Under the pieces are notes generated by a model. It was not told where the DNA came from, did not search any database, and saw nothing but the letters and a program-made list of their open reading frames with translations. Made by a program: the position numbers and the translations under genes. DNA of 64,000 nucleotides. Origin: Glaciecola sp. UBA983 (lineage in GTDB: Bacteria > Pseudomonadota > Gammaproteobacteria > Enterobacterales > Alteromonadaceae). This document shows positions 43,520-52,119 of this stretch, one piece after another. How positions within the stretch are numbered: position 1 is the first letter of the stretch; the number at the start of each line of letters is the position of its first letter. The DNA is taken from NCBI GenBank assembly GCA_002292215.1, contig DBBN01000042.1, positions 1-64,000 of the forward strand, given 5' to 3'.

Positions 43520-46500
43520 AGATCCTCAGTGTATTAATTGAAAATTTAAACTCGCTGCAAGGTAAATGGTATATCGACTTTACTACTCAAGCGTTTGTTG
43601 ATAATGGTTTATTTGCGATAACGGGTCCAACCGGTGCGGGTAAATCGACAATTTTAGATGCAATTTGCATTGCGCTGTATCATGAGACACCGCGTTTATC
43701 GAGTTTGAGCAAAACCAACGCCGAAGTCATGAACAAGGATAAAGGTTTTTGTAGCGCAGAGGTACGGTTTGAAGTTCAAGGGCAAATTTATTTGGCAAAG
43801 TGGTCGATTCGACGTTCTAGAAATCGTGCCGATGGTAACCTCCAAGCGCCAACAGGCACGTTAACCTGTGAAACGACTAACAAAGATATTACGACCAAAC
43901 TCAGTGATAAAGTCCCTGCAGTAGTGGCACTCACCAAACTCAATTTTAAACGTTTCACCAAATCAATGATGCTATCCCAAGGGGAGTTTTCAGCGTTTTT
44001 AAATGCAGGAGATAATGACCGTTCAGAGTTACTTGAGCAACTAACCGGCACGGAGATCTATTCGGATATTTCAAAACGCGTATTTGATGAACACAAACTT
44101 CTCAAACAAAAAATGGCGTTACTGATCACTGAACAATCAGCAAAAGACATATTAAGTGACACGGATAAAACTCAGTTAATAGATGATATTACCTCAACTC
44201 AAACGCAATTTTCAGCCGATAACACGCACTTAGAAAAATTAGTAGTTCATCAATACTGGTGGCAGCAACATACCCAATATTCAGCAGCACTCGATGAGGC
44301 TAACCATAATCTAACTGAAGCGAACACAGCTAAATTTGAACACCAAGACCAATTGGCACAGCTTAACCTCGCACGACCAGCTCACAAACTAACCCCATTA
44401 TTCACTCGCCAAACGGAACTTCAACATCGATGTGATTTGTTACAACTACAGATCAAGGAGCAGCAAGACCAACTTCCAGCATTGAACTTAGAACTCACCG
44501 AGGCAGAATCAGCATTAAAGCAAGCTAATGCTGACTATACCGAGCAATTAACCCTACAAACCACACTAACCCAATTAGTTAATGAACAGATTATTCCGCT
44601 GGATACAAATATTGCAGCACAACAGAAACAAGCTGCCAAATTTGCTGAAGCGCTGGCCAAAACGAATGAAATTATTACTAAGACGAATACGGATCTAAAA
44701 ACTGACAACAATGCATTATCGCTTCTCGAGTCCCAACGTAAGGATACGGCTGAGTATTTATCTAAGCACGTCGCAGACGGCTTATTGGCTGAACATATTG
44801 GTGTGTGGAAAGTAGAATATCAATCGTTACTGAAGCTAATGGAGTCTTTTACCAACGACTCGAAGCAATTACAAAGTGCTCATGTCAATGGTGTGCTAAT
44901 GGGTTCGATTGATGACGTACAAAACGCTATAACCAAAGCCGTAGGGGATTTAGCTAATGCGGCAACGTTAAGTGCCACGAATGCATCGAGTGACTCTCAT
45001 GACAATTCATCGCCCTCCCATTTATCGCCCATAGGTGCAATCCTAGCTGAGTCAGCCAATATTTCACTAGAGACACTGGCGACTTGTTCTCATTTTTATC
45101 AATCGCAAATCAAACTCGAACAAGAGTTATTGCGCTTATACGGTCAATTGATTGATTCACAAAAGTCTTATCGTACGTTAACGCTTGATCATGACACGTT
45201 ACAATCCACATTACTTCAACAACAAACACAGCTCCCGATTTATAGCCAAAAAGCGCAATCGGATAAGACCATTCTTGAGCTTGCCAAAAATAATATGTCG
45301 ATGCAGCAGCAACTTGCCACATATAGTCAGCAATTAACCGATCTGGATAATTGCCCGCTATGTGCAAGTACTGAGTTTGGAGATTATGAGACGTTACATT
45401 TGCACACTAATGAACAAGCTAAGGACGGCTCGTTTGCGCAACAATTAGCGCAGTATCAAACGGCACAACAAAAAAGTAGCGATGCCCTTAATCACTTAAC
45501 GCAAAACATTAAAACCCAAGAGATAATGTTGCATAAAAACCTGACAGAGCAAGATGCATGTTCCGCCAAAATACGTGAATTAGAAACCCAGTGTATCGCA
45601 GGCGCAATCAAACTTGGCATCCATCTTCACTCGAAACAAGTCGAGCAATTACATCAATTACCAGCGCAATTGAACGCATTTGATTCTATAAGAGAAGCCC
45701 TAACACAGCTGCATCAATGTATTGACTTGGCGAGTAAACATCATGCGTTAGCCAAGCTTTCGACAGATGTAACGCAACAACAAAATAAGATATTAGCAGC
45801 AGTTCATCAAGTCGGTTTTATTCAACTAGAGACCATTGATACTGAAGGCATGTTTGCAGCATGGTTAAATCAAAAAAGTAACGATTTAACTCATTGGCAA
45901 GCCCAACAGAGTAAACAAGTGGATATCACTAAATCGATAAGCGAGATGACATCGCGTATTGCACTTAATCAGCAAATTGTTACCGAAGCCACCAAAGTTA
46001 ACGCTCAAACTCGTGCAGAAGCGACAGTATTGCAAGATGAATTGACAGCAAATCAAACACAACGCCATGCCTTATTTGGTAGCCAAGATCCCAAGCAAGC
46101 CATGCATGATATGCGCTTGCTTATCGAAGGATCCAATACCCATAAAAACACGCAATTATCCAACCAACAAACCTTAGCCACTAAGCTTGCATCTCTCAAT
46201 ACTGCTATTTTAAAAGACAGCGAAGCGCTAGACCAAGAACATCTAAAGCTCATCTTAGCGCTAGCCCAGTTTAATGAAGCGTTACAAGCAAGTGTCTTTG
46301 CCTCTGAGGCTGAGTTTACTCAAGCATGTGTCAGCGAAGGGCTCTTAGAGCAGTTAATCGAGTTAGAAACCACGATCAATACTAAATTGACAGAAGCAAC
46401 TTCGGTACTCAACCAGGCTAAGAAAAATTTACAACAACACCTCGCAGTCGAACAAGCTCAATATTATCAAACCATCCCCTCTGCTCAGGTTGATGAACAA

Positions 46501-47187
46501 TTAACTCACCAACAGCAGAAATTTGCCACAATCAACGAACAATTAGGTCAGCTAAAAGGTCGATTAGTCGAGAACGACAAGCGCGAGCTTGCTATCAGCA
46601 AAATTAAAACGCAGATTGACGCGTTGCATGAGGAAATACAAACTTATGGCTATTTAGATGAATTGATCGGATCATCTGACGGCAAAAAATTTCGCAAATT
46701 TGCGCAAGGCTTGACCTTGGATAATTTGATCTATTTAGCCAACCTTCAATTAGTCGATTTTGATGGACGTTATGAGCTCAAACGCAAAGACAATCAATCT
46801 TTAGATATGGTGGTGGTGGATAGATGGCAAGGCGATACGGAGCGTGATACTCGCACTCTATCTGGTGGTGAAAGCTTTTTAGTGAGTCTGGCATTAGCGT
46901 TAGGTTTATCAGACTTAGTCAGCCAAGAGATCTCAATCGATTCACTCTTTTTAGATGAAGGATTTGGTACGCTAGATAGCGATACCCTAGATACGGCATT
47001 GGATGTGTTAGATACGCTAAATGCAAAAGGTAAAATGATTGGTGTGATATCGCATGTAGAAGCGATGAAACAGCGTATTCCTCTACAAATTAAAATCACT
47101 AAACAGAGTGGATTAGGGATCAGCACCTTAGATGAACAATATCGTTATACAGAGACTTCTCTAAAACCGTTGCTTTCAGCGCAATGA
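43516..47187 (+). CDS. sbcC: Exonuclease subunit SbcC (Rad50-like ATPase)
   Basis: Protein of 1223 residues. Walker A is GPTGAGKST (about 37-45). Long coiled coils lie at about 180-600 and 640-1040. The zinc hook CPLC sits at residues 613-616. The C-terminal ATPase half has the signature LSGGESFL and Walker B LFLDEGFGTLD. It drives SbcD in cutting DNA hairpins and processing double-strand breaks. Longer than E. coli SbcC (1048), mainly in the coiled coil. A low-complexity Ser/His patch (about residues 490-510) interrupts the first coiled coil. Confidence 0.96.
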   Translation: MKILSVLIENLNSLQGKWYIDFTTQAFVDNGLFAITGPTGAGKSTILDAICIALYHETPRLSSLSKTNAEVMNKDKGFCSAEVRFEVQGQIYLAKWSIRRSRNRADGNLQAPTGTLTCETTNKDITTKLSDKVPAVVALTKLNFKRFTKSMMLSQGEFSAFLNAGDNDRSELLEQLTGTEIYSDISKRVFDEHKLLKQKMALLITEQSAKDILSDTDKTQLIDDITSTQTQFSADNTHLEKLVVHQYWWQQHTQYSAALDEANHNLTEANTAKFEHQDQLAQLNLARPAHKLTPLFTRQTELQHRCDLLQLQIKEQQDQLPALNLELTEAESALKQANADYTEQLTLQTTLTQLVNEQIIPLDTNIAAQQKQAAKFAEALAKTNEIITKTNTDLKTDNNALSLLESQRKDTAEYLSKHVADGLLAEHIGVWKVEYQSLLKLMESFTNDSKQLQSAHVNGVLMGSIDDVQNAITKAVGDLANAATLSATNASSDSHDNSSPSHLSPIGAILAESANISLETLATCSHFYQSQIKLEQELLRLYGQLIDSQKSYRTLTLDHDTLQSTLLQQQTQLPIYSQKAQSDKTILELAKNNMSMQQQLATYSQQLTDLDNCPLCASTEFGDYETLHLHTNEQAKDGSFAQQLAQYQTAQQKSSDALNHLTQNIKTQEIMLHKNLTEQDACSAKIRELETQCIAGAIKLGIHLHSKQVEQLHQLPAQLNAFDSIREALTQLHQCIDLASKHHALAKLSTDVTQQQNKILAAVHQVGFIQLETIDTEGMFAAWLNQKSNDLTHWQAQQSKQVDITKSISEMTSRIALNQQIVTEATKVNAQTRAEATVLQDELTANQTQRHALFGSQDPKQAMHDMRLLIEGSNTHKNTQLSNQQTLATKLASLNTAILKDSEALDQEHLKLILALAQFNEALQASVFASEAEFTQACVSEGLLEQLIELETTINTKLTEATSVLNQAKKNLQQHLAVEQAQYYQTIPSAQVDEQLTHQQQKFATINEQLGQLKGRLVENDKRELAISKIKTQIDALHEEIQTYGYLDELIGSSDGKKFRKFAQGLTLDNLIYLANLQLVDFDGRYELKRKDNQSLDMVVVDRWQGDTERDTRTLSGGESFLVSLALALGLSDLVSQEISIDSLFLDEGFGTLDSDTLDTALDVLDTLNAKGKMIGVISHVEAMKQRIPLQIKITKQSGLGISTLDEQYRYTETSLKPLLSAQ

Positions 47188-47211
47188 TGCGCGATATTAG
47201 CGCCTTTGTGA

Positions 47212-47236
47212 CAATGCCTAGTAATCACTAGCATTG
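47212..47236. other. Hairpin between sbcC and the mscS gene
   Basis: CAATGCCTAGT and ACTAGCATTG form a ten-pair stem with one bulged C around an AATC loop, 25 bp after the sbcC stop. No clear T-run follows, so it is a weak terminator candidate. Confidence 0.35.
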
Positions 47237-47284
47237 GCTTACCGTGTTTTAGATGCTTGCAACAGTACACAATAGGAATTTTTA

Positions 47285-48169
47285 ATGGATGTTTCGCACA
47301 TGATGAATGAGATCATTCACACATTACAATCTTTTGCCTTCGATCTAGGTACCCTGTCATTCTCGTTATATGACATTATCCGAGTCTGTTTGATTGGGTT
47401 AGTTGTTTTACTGATCGCTCGGCTCATCAATAACTACGGCAAAAAACTAATCAAACGTCAAAAACGCCTTGATGTCCGCACCAAAGAAGTACTTACCAAA
47501 GTATATGAAGTGGTCATCTTTTGTATTGTCGCATTGATGCTACTCAACATATTGGGGATCAACCTGACTACTCTCGCCGTCTTTGGTGGCGCAGTCGGTG
47601 TCGGTTTAGGACTCGGGTTACAGTCTATTGCCTCAAACTTTATCTCAGGGATCATCATCCTGCTCGATAATTCGATTACGATTGATGATTACATTGAAAT
47701 TAATGCAGACCAAAAAGGCTTTGTTAGGGAGTTTCGCATGCGCTACACCGTCTTAGAAACCTATGACGGCAAAGATATTGTGGTGCCGAATGAAACATTT
47801 ATTTCCTCCACCTTCATCAATTGGTCTCACAAAGATCCAAAACAGCGTTATCGCGTCGATTTTTCAGTGGCTTACGACACTGACGTGCGTGCGATGGTTG
47901 AGTTAATTAAAGATGCGGTGGGCGCGCACCCGCAAGTTATCAACGGCAACAAGTACCCGATAGAAGAACGACCTGATTGTGAGATAGATAGTTTTGGTGA
48001 TTCGGGGATCAATATGTTTGTTGAGTTTTGGATTTTAGGTATTGATGATGGTAAAAATCGTGTTGGAGGGGATTTAAACCTGATTATTCTTGAAACACTC
48101 AAAAACAATGGCATTGCAATTCCATTCCCACAACGTGAAGTTAAAATCATTTCGCAACCTGCGCCATAA
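47285..48169 (+). CDS. Small-conductance mechanosensitive channel, MscS family
   Basis: Protein of 294 residues (E. coli MscS 286). Three N-terminal membrane helices end in the pore-lining Gly/Ala-rich stretch FGGAVGVGLGLGLQSIASNFISG, followed by LLDNSITIDDYIEI of the beta domain and a C-terminal alpha/beta domain. It opens under membrane tension to release solutes in osmotic downshock. AGGA is 8 nt before the ATG. Convergent with the amidohydrolase gene. Confidence 0.92.
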   Translation: MDVSHMMNEIIHTLQSFAFDLGTLSFSLYDIIRVCLIGLVVLLIARLINNYGKKLIKRQKRLDVRTKEVLTKVYEVVIFCIVALMLLNILGINLTTLAVFGGAVGVGLGLGLQSIASNFISGIIILLDNSITIDDYIEINADQKGFVREFRMRYTVLETYDGKDIVVPNETFISSTFINWSHKDPKQRYRVDFSVAYDTDVRAMVELIKDAVGAHPQVINGNKYPIEERPDCEIDSFGDSGINMFVEFWILGIDDGKNRVGGDLNLIILETLKNNGIAIPFPQREVKIISQPAP

Positions 48170-48225
48170 CTCGACGCAAGTTGCTTTGATCTACTTAGCT
48201 TTGTGTAGCTTATTTTTGCGTTTAT

Positions 48226-49935
48226 CTAAAAACGTTGTTGACCGTTCACCCAGGTTTGTAACACTTTGGTGTCACGGATTAAATGCGGGCTAATCGCAAA
48301 GATATCTCTATCAATCACAATGAAATCTGCTTTTTTGCCCACTTCTAATGTACCTATATCCTTATCTTGAAAACCGGCATACGCAGCGTCTAAGGTAAAC
48401 CCTCGGAACGCTTGTGCTAGCGTTACACGCTGTTCTGCTACCCAACCATCAGCAGGTTGTTGCTGCGCATTTTGGCGGGTCACTGCAGCATGTAGTCCAT
48501 GAAATGGATTGGCAAGTTCCACCGGGAAATCCGAGCCAAACGCGATACGCGAACCTTGTTTAAGAAACGTTTGCCACGCATACGCCCCTTTTAATCGGGC
48601 TGCGCCAAGGCGATCTTCTGCCATATTCATGTCACTGGTGGCATGAGTCGGTTGCATGGATGGAATAATGCCATATTGCTTAAACAACGGGATATCCTCA
48701 ACTGCAATAACTTGTGCATGTTCAACCCGATGACGTTCAGTATTTTCTGGAAACTCGCCAAATGTCTGGGCAAATTGTTGTAACGCTAAGCGATTGGCAC
48801 GATCCCCTATGGCATGGTAATTAAGCTGAAAATCTGCACCTAAAATCGTCCGAAACACCTGCGGTAACTCTTCTTGTGGTGTGACTAATAATCCATGATT
48901 ATCAGGATCATCTGAATAAGGTGCTAATAGTGCAGCGCCGCGACTGCCTAATGCGCCATCACCATAAACTTTTACACTACGAATACTGAGCATGCTTGAC
49001 GGATCAGAGATATGACCTCGAGCAAGCATTTGTGCTAATTGAGGATCGGTCGCAGCAATCATTGCATAGATCCTCACTCCTAAGGCGTGCGCTTTAGCTT
49101 GCTCTTGATAAAAATGATAAACCGAATGGGGAATACCGGCATCATGCATGCTCGTAATGCCTACCGATAATAAATGTCGAGTCGCAGCATCCAATTGTGC
49201 AGTTAACGCCTCCTCGTCAGGCTGAGGTAATAATGCTTCGACTAAAGTCATCGCATTATCAATCAGTATGCCTGTGGGCTGACCTTGCGCATCTTTGACA
49301 ATTTCACCACCGGCAGGCGATGTGGTGTCAGCAGTGATCCCTGCCAATGCCAACGCTTTACTATTGACCCAAATCGCATGACTGTCAATACGTGAAAGCA
49401 TAACTGGACGATTGGGTAAGGCAATATCTAACGCCGTTTTAGTCGGAAATTCAGGTTTATCCCATAGCACTTGATTCCAACCTCGACCGACAACCCATTG
49501 TTCGTCATTCGCACTAGCTTTTGCGACGAAACTCGTGACTCGTTGAATCGCCTCTTGCTCAGAGATTGTCCCGCGTAAATCCGCTTCTAATAAATTTTGT
49601 CCCAATCCTAACATATGCCCATGAGCGTCAATCAAACCGGGGAGTAAGGTTTTGCCTTGCCCGTCAATTCGAACAGGCTCTCCAATCACATCTAGTGCGT
49701 TACCAATCGCCAAGATCCGGTCGTCCAGAATTAACATTTCGGAAAATTGGAGTAACTCTCCCTTGTTATTTAATGTGTAACCATTAACATTACTGATCAA
49801 TGTCTGAGCAAGTGCCTTATCAGTCGTGGCTGCACTGACCGTGCTTATCCCAAACACCATACAGCTGACGGTGGCTATAATCTTGATAACCCTGTGATAG
49901 CCATTTTGATTACAATGATGATTCAATCCCAACAT
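48226..49935 (-). CDS. Exported amidohydrolase, YtcJ-like
   Basis: About 569 residues from the ATG at 49935, which has AGGAG 9 nt upstream; the frame is open to 50055, but that would overlap the racemase gene. A signal peptide covers about residues 1-35 (cleavage near VSA-AT). It is a metal-dependent amidohydrolase: LLPGLIDAHGHMLG (HxH metal site), SRIDSHAIWVNSKALALAGI (YtcJ family block), KVYGDGALGSRGA, LNYHAIGDRAN, and FGSDFPVE with the catalytic Asp. The substrate is unknown; likely N-substituted or cyclic amide compounds in the periplasm. 46 bp after the racemase stop on the same strand. Confidence 0.85.
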   Translation of the reverse strand: MLGLNHHCNQNGYHRVIKIIATVSCMVFGISTVSAATTDKALAQTLISNVNGYTLNNKGELLQFSEMLILDDRILAIGNALDVIGEPVRIDGQGKTLLPGLIDAHGHMLGLGQNLLEADLRGTISEQEAIQRVTSFVAKASANDEQWVVGRGWNQVLWDKPEFPTKTALDIALPNRPVMLSRIDSHAIWVNSKALALAGITADTTSPAGGEIVKDAQGQPTGILIDNAMTLVEALLPQPDEEALTAQLDAATRHLLSVGITSMHDAGIPHSVYHFYQEQAKAHALGVRIYAMIAATDPQLAQMLARGHISDPSSMLSIRSVKVYGDGALGSRGAALLAPYSDDPDNHGLLVTPQEELPQVFRTILGADFQLNYHAIGDRANRLALQQFAQTFGEFPENTERHRVEHAQVIAVEDIPLFKQYGIIPSMQPTHATSDMNMAEDRLGAARLKGAYAWQTFLKQGSRIAFGSDFPVELANPFHGLHAAVTRQNAQQQPADGWVAEQRVTLAQAFRGFTLDAAYAGFQDKDIGTLEVGKKADFIVIDRDIFAISPHLIRDTKVLQTWVNGQQRF

Positions 49936-49981
49936 ACTCTCTAACTCCTGATTTTTTTTCATTGTGCGTTTATTCACAGAC

Positions 49982-50674
49982 TCACGCAAGCGCAAAATTA
50001 ACTGCAGCTTGGGCATGAATTGCCGTAGTATCATAGACAGGCACATCGGTATCACTGGTCGAAATTAATAGTGCGATTTCGGTGCAGCCTAAAATAACAG
50101 CTTGTGCCCCTTGCTGCGCTAACGCATCAATGATGTCTTGATACACTCGTCGTGAAGTGTCATGTATTTGGCCTAAACATAACTCATTATAAATAATATT
50201 ATGTACCAAAGTACGCTGGGCTGATGATGGCAAGACCACCTCAAGCCCAAATTCTTGAATTAACCGCGATGTATAAAAATCTTGTTCCATCGTATAACGC
50301 GTCCCTAATAACCCGACTCGCGTAATACCATCGGCAATCAATTGTTGTGCGGTTGCATCTGCTATATGGAGTAAAGGGACCGATAATTGAGATTGGAGTT
50401 GAGGGGCTAGTTTATGCATCGTGTTCGTACAAATAACCAGACAATCCGCGCCTGCTTGCTCTAATGATTGCGCCGCAGTGGTTAATATTTGCGCCAATGC
50501 AGCCCAGTTATCAGACTGTTGTAACGCGGCGATTTCTGCAAAATCAACGCTGTGCAAACATATCTTGGCTGAATGCAACCCACCTAACTGGGCTTTTACC
50601 CCTTCGTTGATGGCTTGATAGTAGCTCACTGTTGATTCCCAGCTCATCCCGCCGAGCAGACCAATTGTTTTCAT
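49982..50674 (-). CDS. Aspartate/glutamate racemase-family protein
   Basis: About 230 residues from the ATG at 50674 (KTIGLLGGMSWESTVSYYQ), the standard N-terminus; an upstream in-frame ATG at 50719 is less likely. The two catalytic Cys are in CTNTMHK and LGCTEIALL. The family interconverts D- and L-aspartate or glutamate without cofactor, for peptidoglycan or D-amino-acid metabolism. Its neighbour is an amidohydrolase, so both may serve D-amino-acid or peptide turnover; this is inference. Confidence 0.9.
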   Translation of the reverse strand: MKTIGLLGGMSWESTVSYYQAINEGVKAQLGGLHSAKICLHSVDFAEIAALQQSDNWAALAQILTTAAQSLEQAGADCLVICTNTMHKLAPQLQSQLSVPLLHIADATAQQLIADGITRVGLLGTRYTMEQDFYTSRLIQEFGLEVVLPSSAQRTLVHNIIYNELCLGQIHDTSRRVYQDIIDALAQQGAQAVILGCTEIALLISTSDTDVPVYDTTAIHAQAAVNFALA

Positions 50675-50743
50675 AATCCATTCCATGTGCTTTAATATAT
50701 ACAATCCAAGGATACACACCCGTCACCCTTTAGGACAGCTTTC

Positions 50744-50959
50744 ATGCTTAATCAAATTCACTATCAATTTGCCACTGCTCCAGAGGCTAATCGTTTTTTA
50801 AACGAGTTAAAGCACTGGTCAAAAGGGCAAGTGAGTGCAAAACTATATAAGTCCTCGCGCAGTGTGTCGGTGAGTTATGAAATTGATAGTTCAGGCTTTG
50901 ACTATACTATTTCAGATCTCGATGATTTAGCACAAACTTATAATGGTGAGGAAATCTAA
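50744..50959 (+). CDS. Small conserved hypothetical protein coupled to ppiC
   Basis: Protein of 71 residues with no membrane segment: an amphipathic helical start ([14 protein letters not shown]) and then alternating strands ([22 protein letters not shown]). Its TAA overlaps the ppiC ATG by one base, so the two are translated together. I do not recognise a named family with confidence. Coupling and codon use like its neighbours support a real gene. Confidence 0.7.
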   Translation: MLNQIHYQFATAPEANRFLNELKHWSKGQVSAKLYKSSRSVSVSYEIDSSGFDYTISDLDDLAQTYNGEEI

Positions 50960-51237
50960 TGGCGGTTGCAGCTGCATTACATATTTTGGTAAAAACCGAA
51001 AAACAAGCAAACGAAATTTTAGTAATGCTCAACAAGGGCAAACCTTTTGGCGTACTAGCAAAAAAATACTCCACCTGCCCTTCCAGTAAAAAAGGCGGTG
51101 ATTTAGGCGAGTTTAGACGTGGACAAATGGTAAAACAATTTGATGATGTCGTTTTTAAAAAACCTATTTTGACTGTTCATGGTCCAGTGAAAACCAAATT
51201 TGGTTATCATTTAATTAAGACCTTGTATCGTAACTAA
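50959..51237 (+). CDS. ppiC: Parvulin-type peptidyl-prolyl isomerase
   Basis: Protein of 92 residues, the size of E. coli PpiC (93). It is a single parvulin domain: [39 protein letters not shown], and the C-terminal FGYHLIKTL. It has no signal peptide, so it is a cytoplasmic prolyl isomerase. GAGGA is 6-7 nt before the ATG. Its stop is 2 bp from the convergent response regulator gene. Confidence 0.93.
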   Translation: MAVAAALHILVKTEKQANEILVMLNKGKPFGVLAKKYSTCPSSKKGGDLGEFRRGQMVKQFDDVVFKKPILTVHGPVKTKFGYHLIKTLYRN

Positions 51238-51238
51238 G

Positions 51239-51892
51239 TTATTTGTCCCCCTGACGAGCATTCATATACGCAGGTAAATACAATTGCTCTTCTTGCAATT
51301 TACATCTGACCAATTGCGCAAGTGTTTTGATTTTTAATTTTTTCATCAGTTGTGAGCGATGCACTTCGACGGTTCTTTCACTGATGCCAAGATCCGCTGC
51401 GATCACTTTATTCATATCACCATTAGCCACACGAGAAAAAATTTGCCGTTCGCGGTCTGATAACAACGCCAACTTACTTTGTAATTCACCGGCCATCCAC
51501 TGCTGTTTATGGCGGCTAGAGGCGATGAGTAATGCTTGATTGATCCGCTCGAGTAAATCTTGCTCCCTAAACGGCTTACGAATAAAATCTAGTGCACCTT
51601 GCCTCATTGCTTCCACTGCCATTGGAATGTCACCGTGACCCGAGATGAAAATAATAGGCAACGTGGAATGTAATTTTTTGAGGTGAATTTGTAACTCTAA
51701 CCCCGACATGTTTGGCAAACGAATATCGAGTAATAAGCAGCCGTTCATAATCGGGGTGAAATCGACTAAAAAATCTCGTGCATTGGCATATACGCTTACA
51801 GTTTGCCCAGTAGTTTCTAATAATAATTGCAGCCCATCGCGAATGCCTGCATCGTCATCAATGACGTAGACTACTTGTTGTTCCCTATCCAT
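51239..51892 (-). CDS. FixJ/NarL-type response regulator, no adjacent kinase
   Basis: About 217 residues from the ATG at 51892 (MDREQQVVYVIDDD); in-frame starts exist at 51928 and 51958 (TTG), none with a clear ribosome site. A receiver domain (about 7-120) has DDD acidic residues, acceptor Asp56 in LLLDIRLPNMSG and Lys in RKPF. A LuxR-type helix-turn-helix (about 145-210) contains LSDRERQIFSRVANGDMNKVIAADLGISERTVEVHR. No histidine kinase gene is nearby. It is divergent from the phaC operon, with palindromes in between, so it is the likely regulator of that operon; FixJ relatives often answer to oxygen or redox. Confidence 0.88.
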   Translation of the reverse strand: MDREQQVVYVIDDDAGIRDGLQLLLETTGQTVSVYANARDFLVDFTPIMNGCLLLDIRLPNMSGLELQIHLKKLHSTLPIIFISGHGDIPMAVEAMRQGALDFIRKPFREQDLLERINQALLIASSRHKQQWMAGELQSKLALLSDRERQIFSRVANGDMNKVIAADLGISERTVEVHRSQLMKKLKIKTLAQLVRCKLQEEQLYLPAYMNARQGDK

Positions 51893-51965
51893 TGTGTCAA
51901 TTGAGTTAATCTTCGGTGCATTAACCATAGTTTGCTGCTGATATTTTTGCAATATCAATAGTCAT

Positions 51966-51981
51966 ATGTGGTTGACCACAT
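51966..51981. promoter_or_regulatory. Palindrome between the FixJ-type regulator and phaC
   Basis: ATGTGGTTGACCACAT: two 7-bp arms around TG. It is in the shared regulatory region of the regulator and phaC genes and is a candidate binding site for the FixJ-type regulator. Confidence 0.45.
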
Positions 51982-52005
51982 TTCGCGTCGGTCATCTCTA
52001 ATTGC

Positions 52006-52017
52006 TGCTGCGCAGCA
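52006..52017. promoter_or_regulatory. 12-bp perfect palindrome upstream of phaC
   Basis: TGCTGCGCAGCA, perfectly self-complementary, in the divergent regulator-phaC region. A possible protein-binding site or hairpin. Confidence 0.3.
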
Positions 52018-52038
52018 TCCATTGTTACAGTGACTAAA

Positions 52039-52063
52039 GTTGATTATCTGCATCCAGATCAAC
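52039..52063. promoter_or_regulatory. Nested inverted repeat upstream of phaC
   Basis: GTTGAT at 52039-52044 faces ATCAAC at 52058-52063; within it ATCTG at 52046-52050 faces CAGAT at 52055-52059 across CATC. The outer arms look like FNR half-sites but their spacing is 13 bp, not 4, so it is not an FNR box. A response-regulator site is possible. Confidence 0.35.
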
Positions 52064-52119
52064 ACATTGGTCACCCTTTACCGGCACAATAATACCCAGC
52101 AGCTAACAATTAAGGAATA

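Noticed and set aside
52039..52063. FNR box before phaC
   Set aside because: The TTGAT and ATCAA halves are 13 bp apart, not 4.
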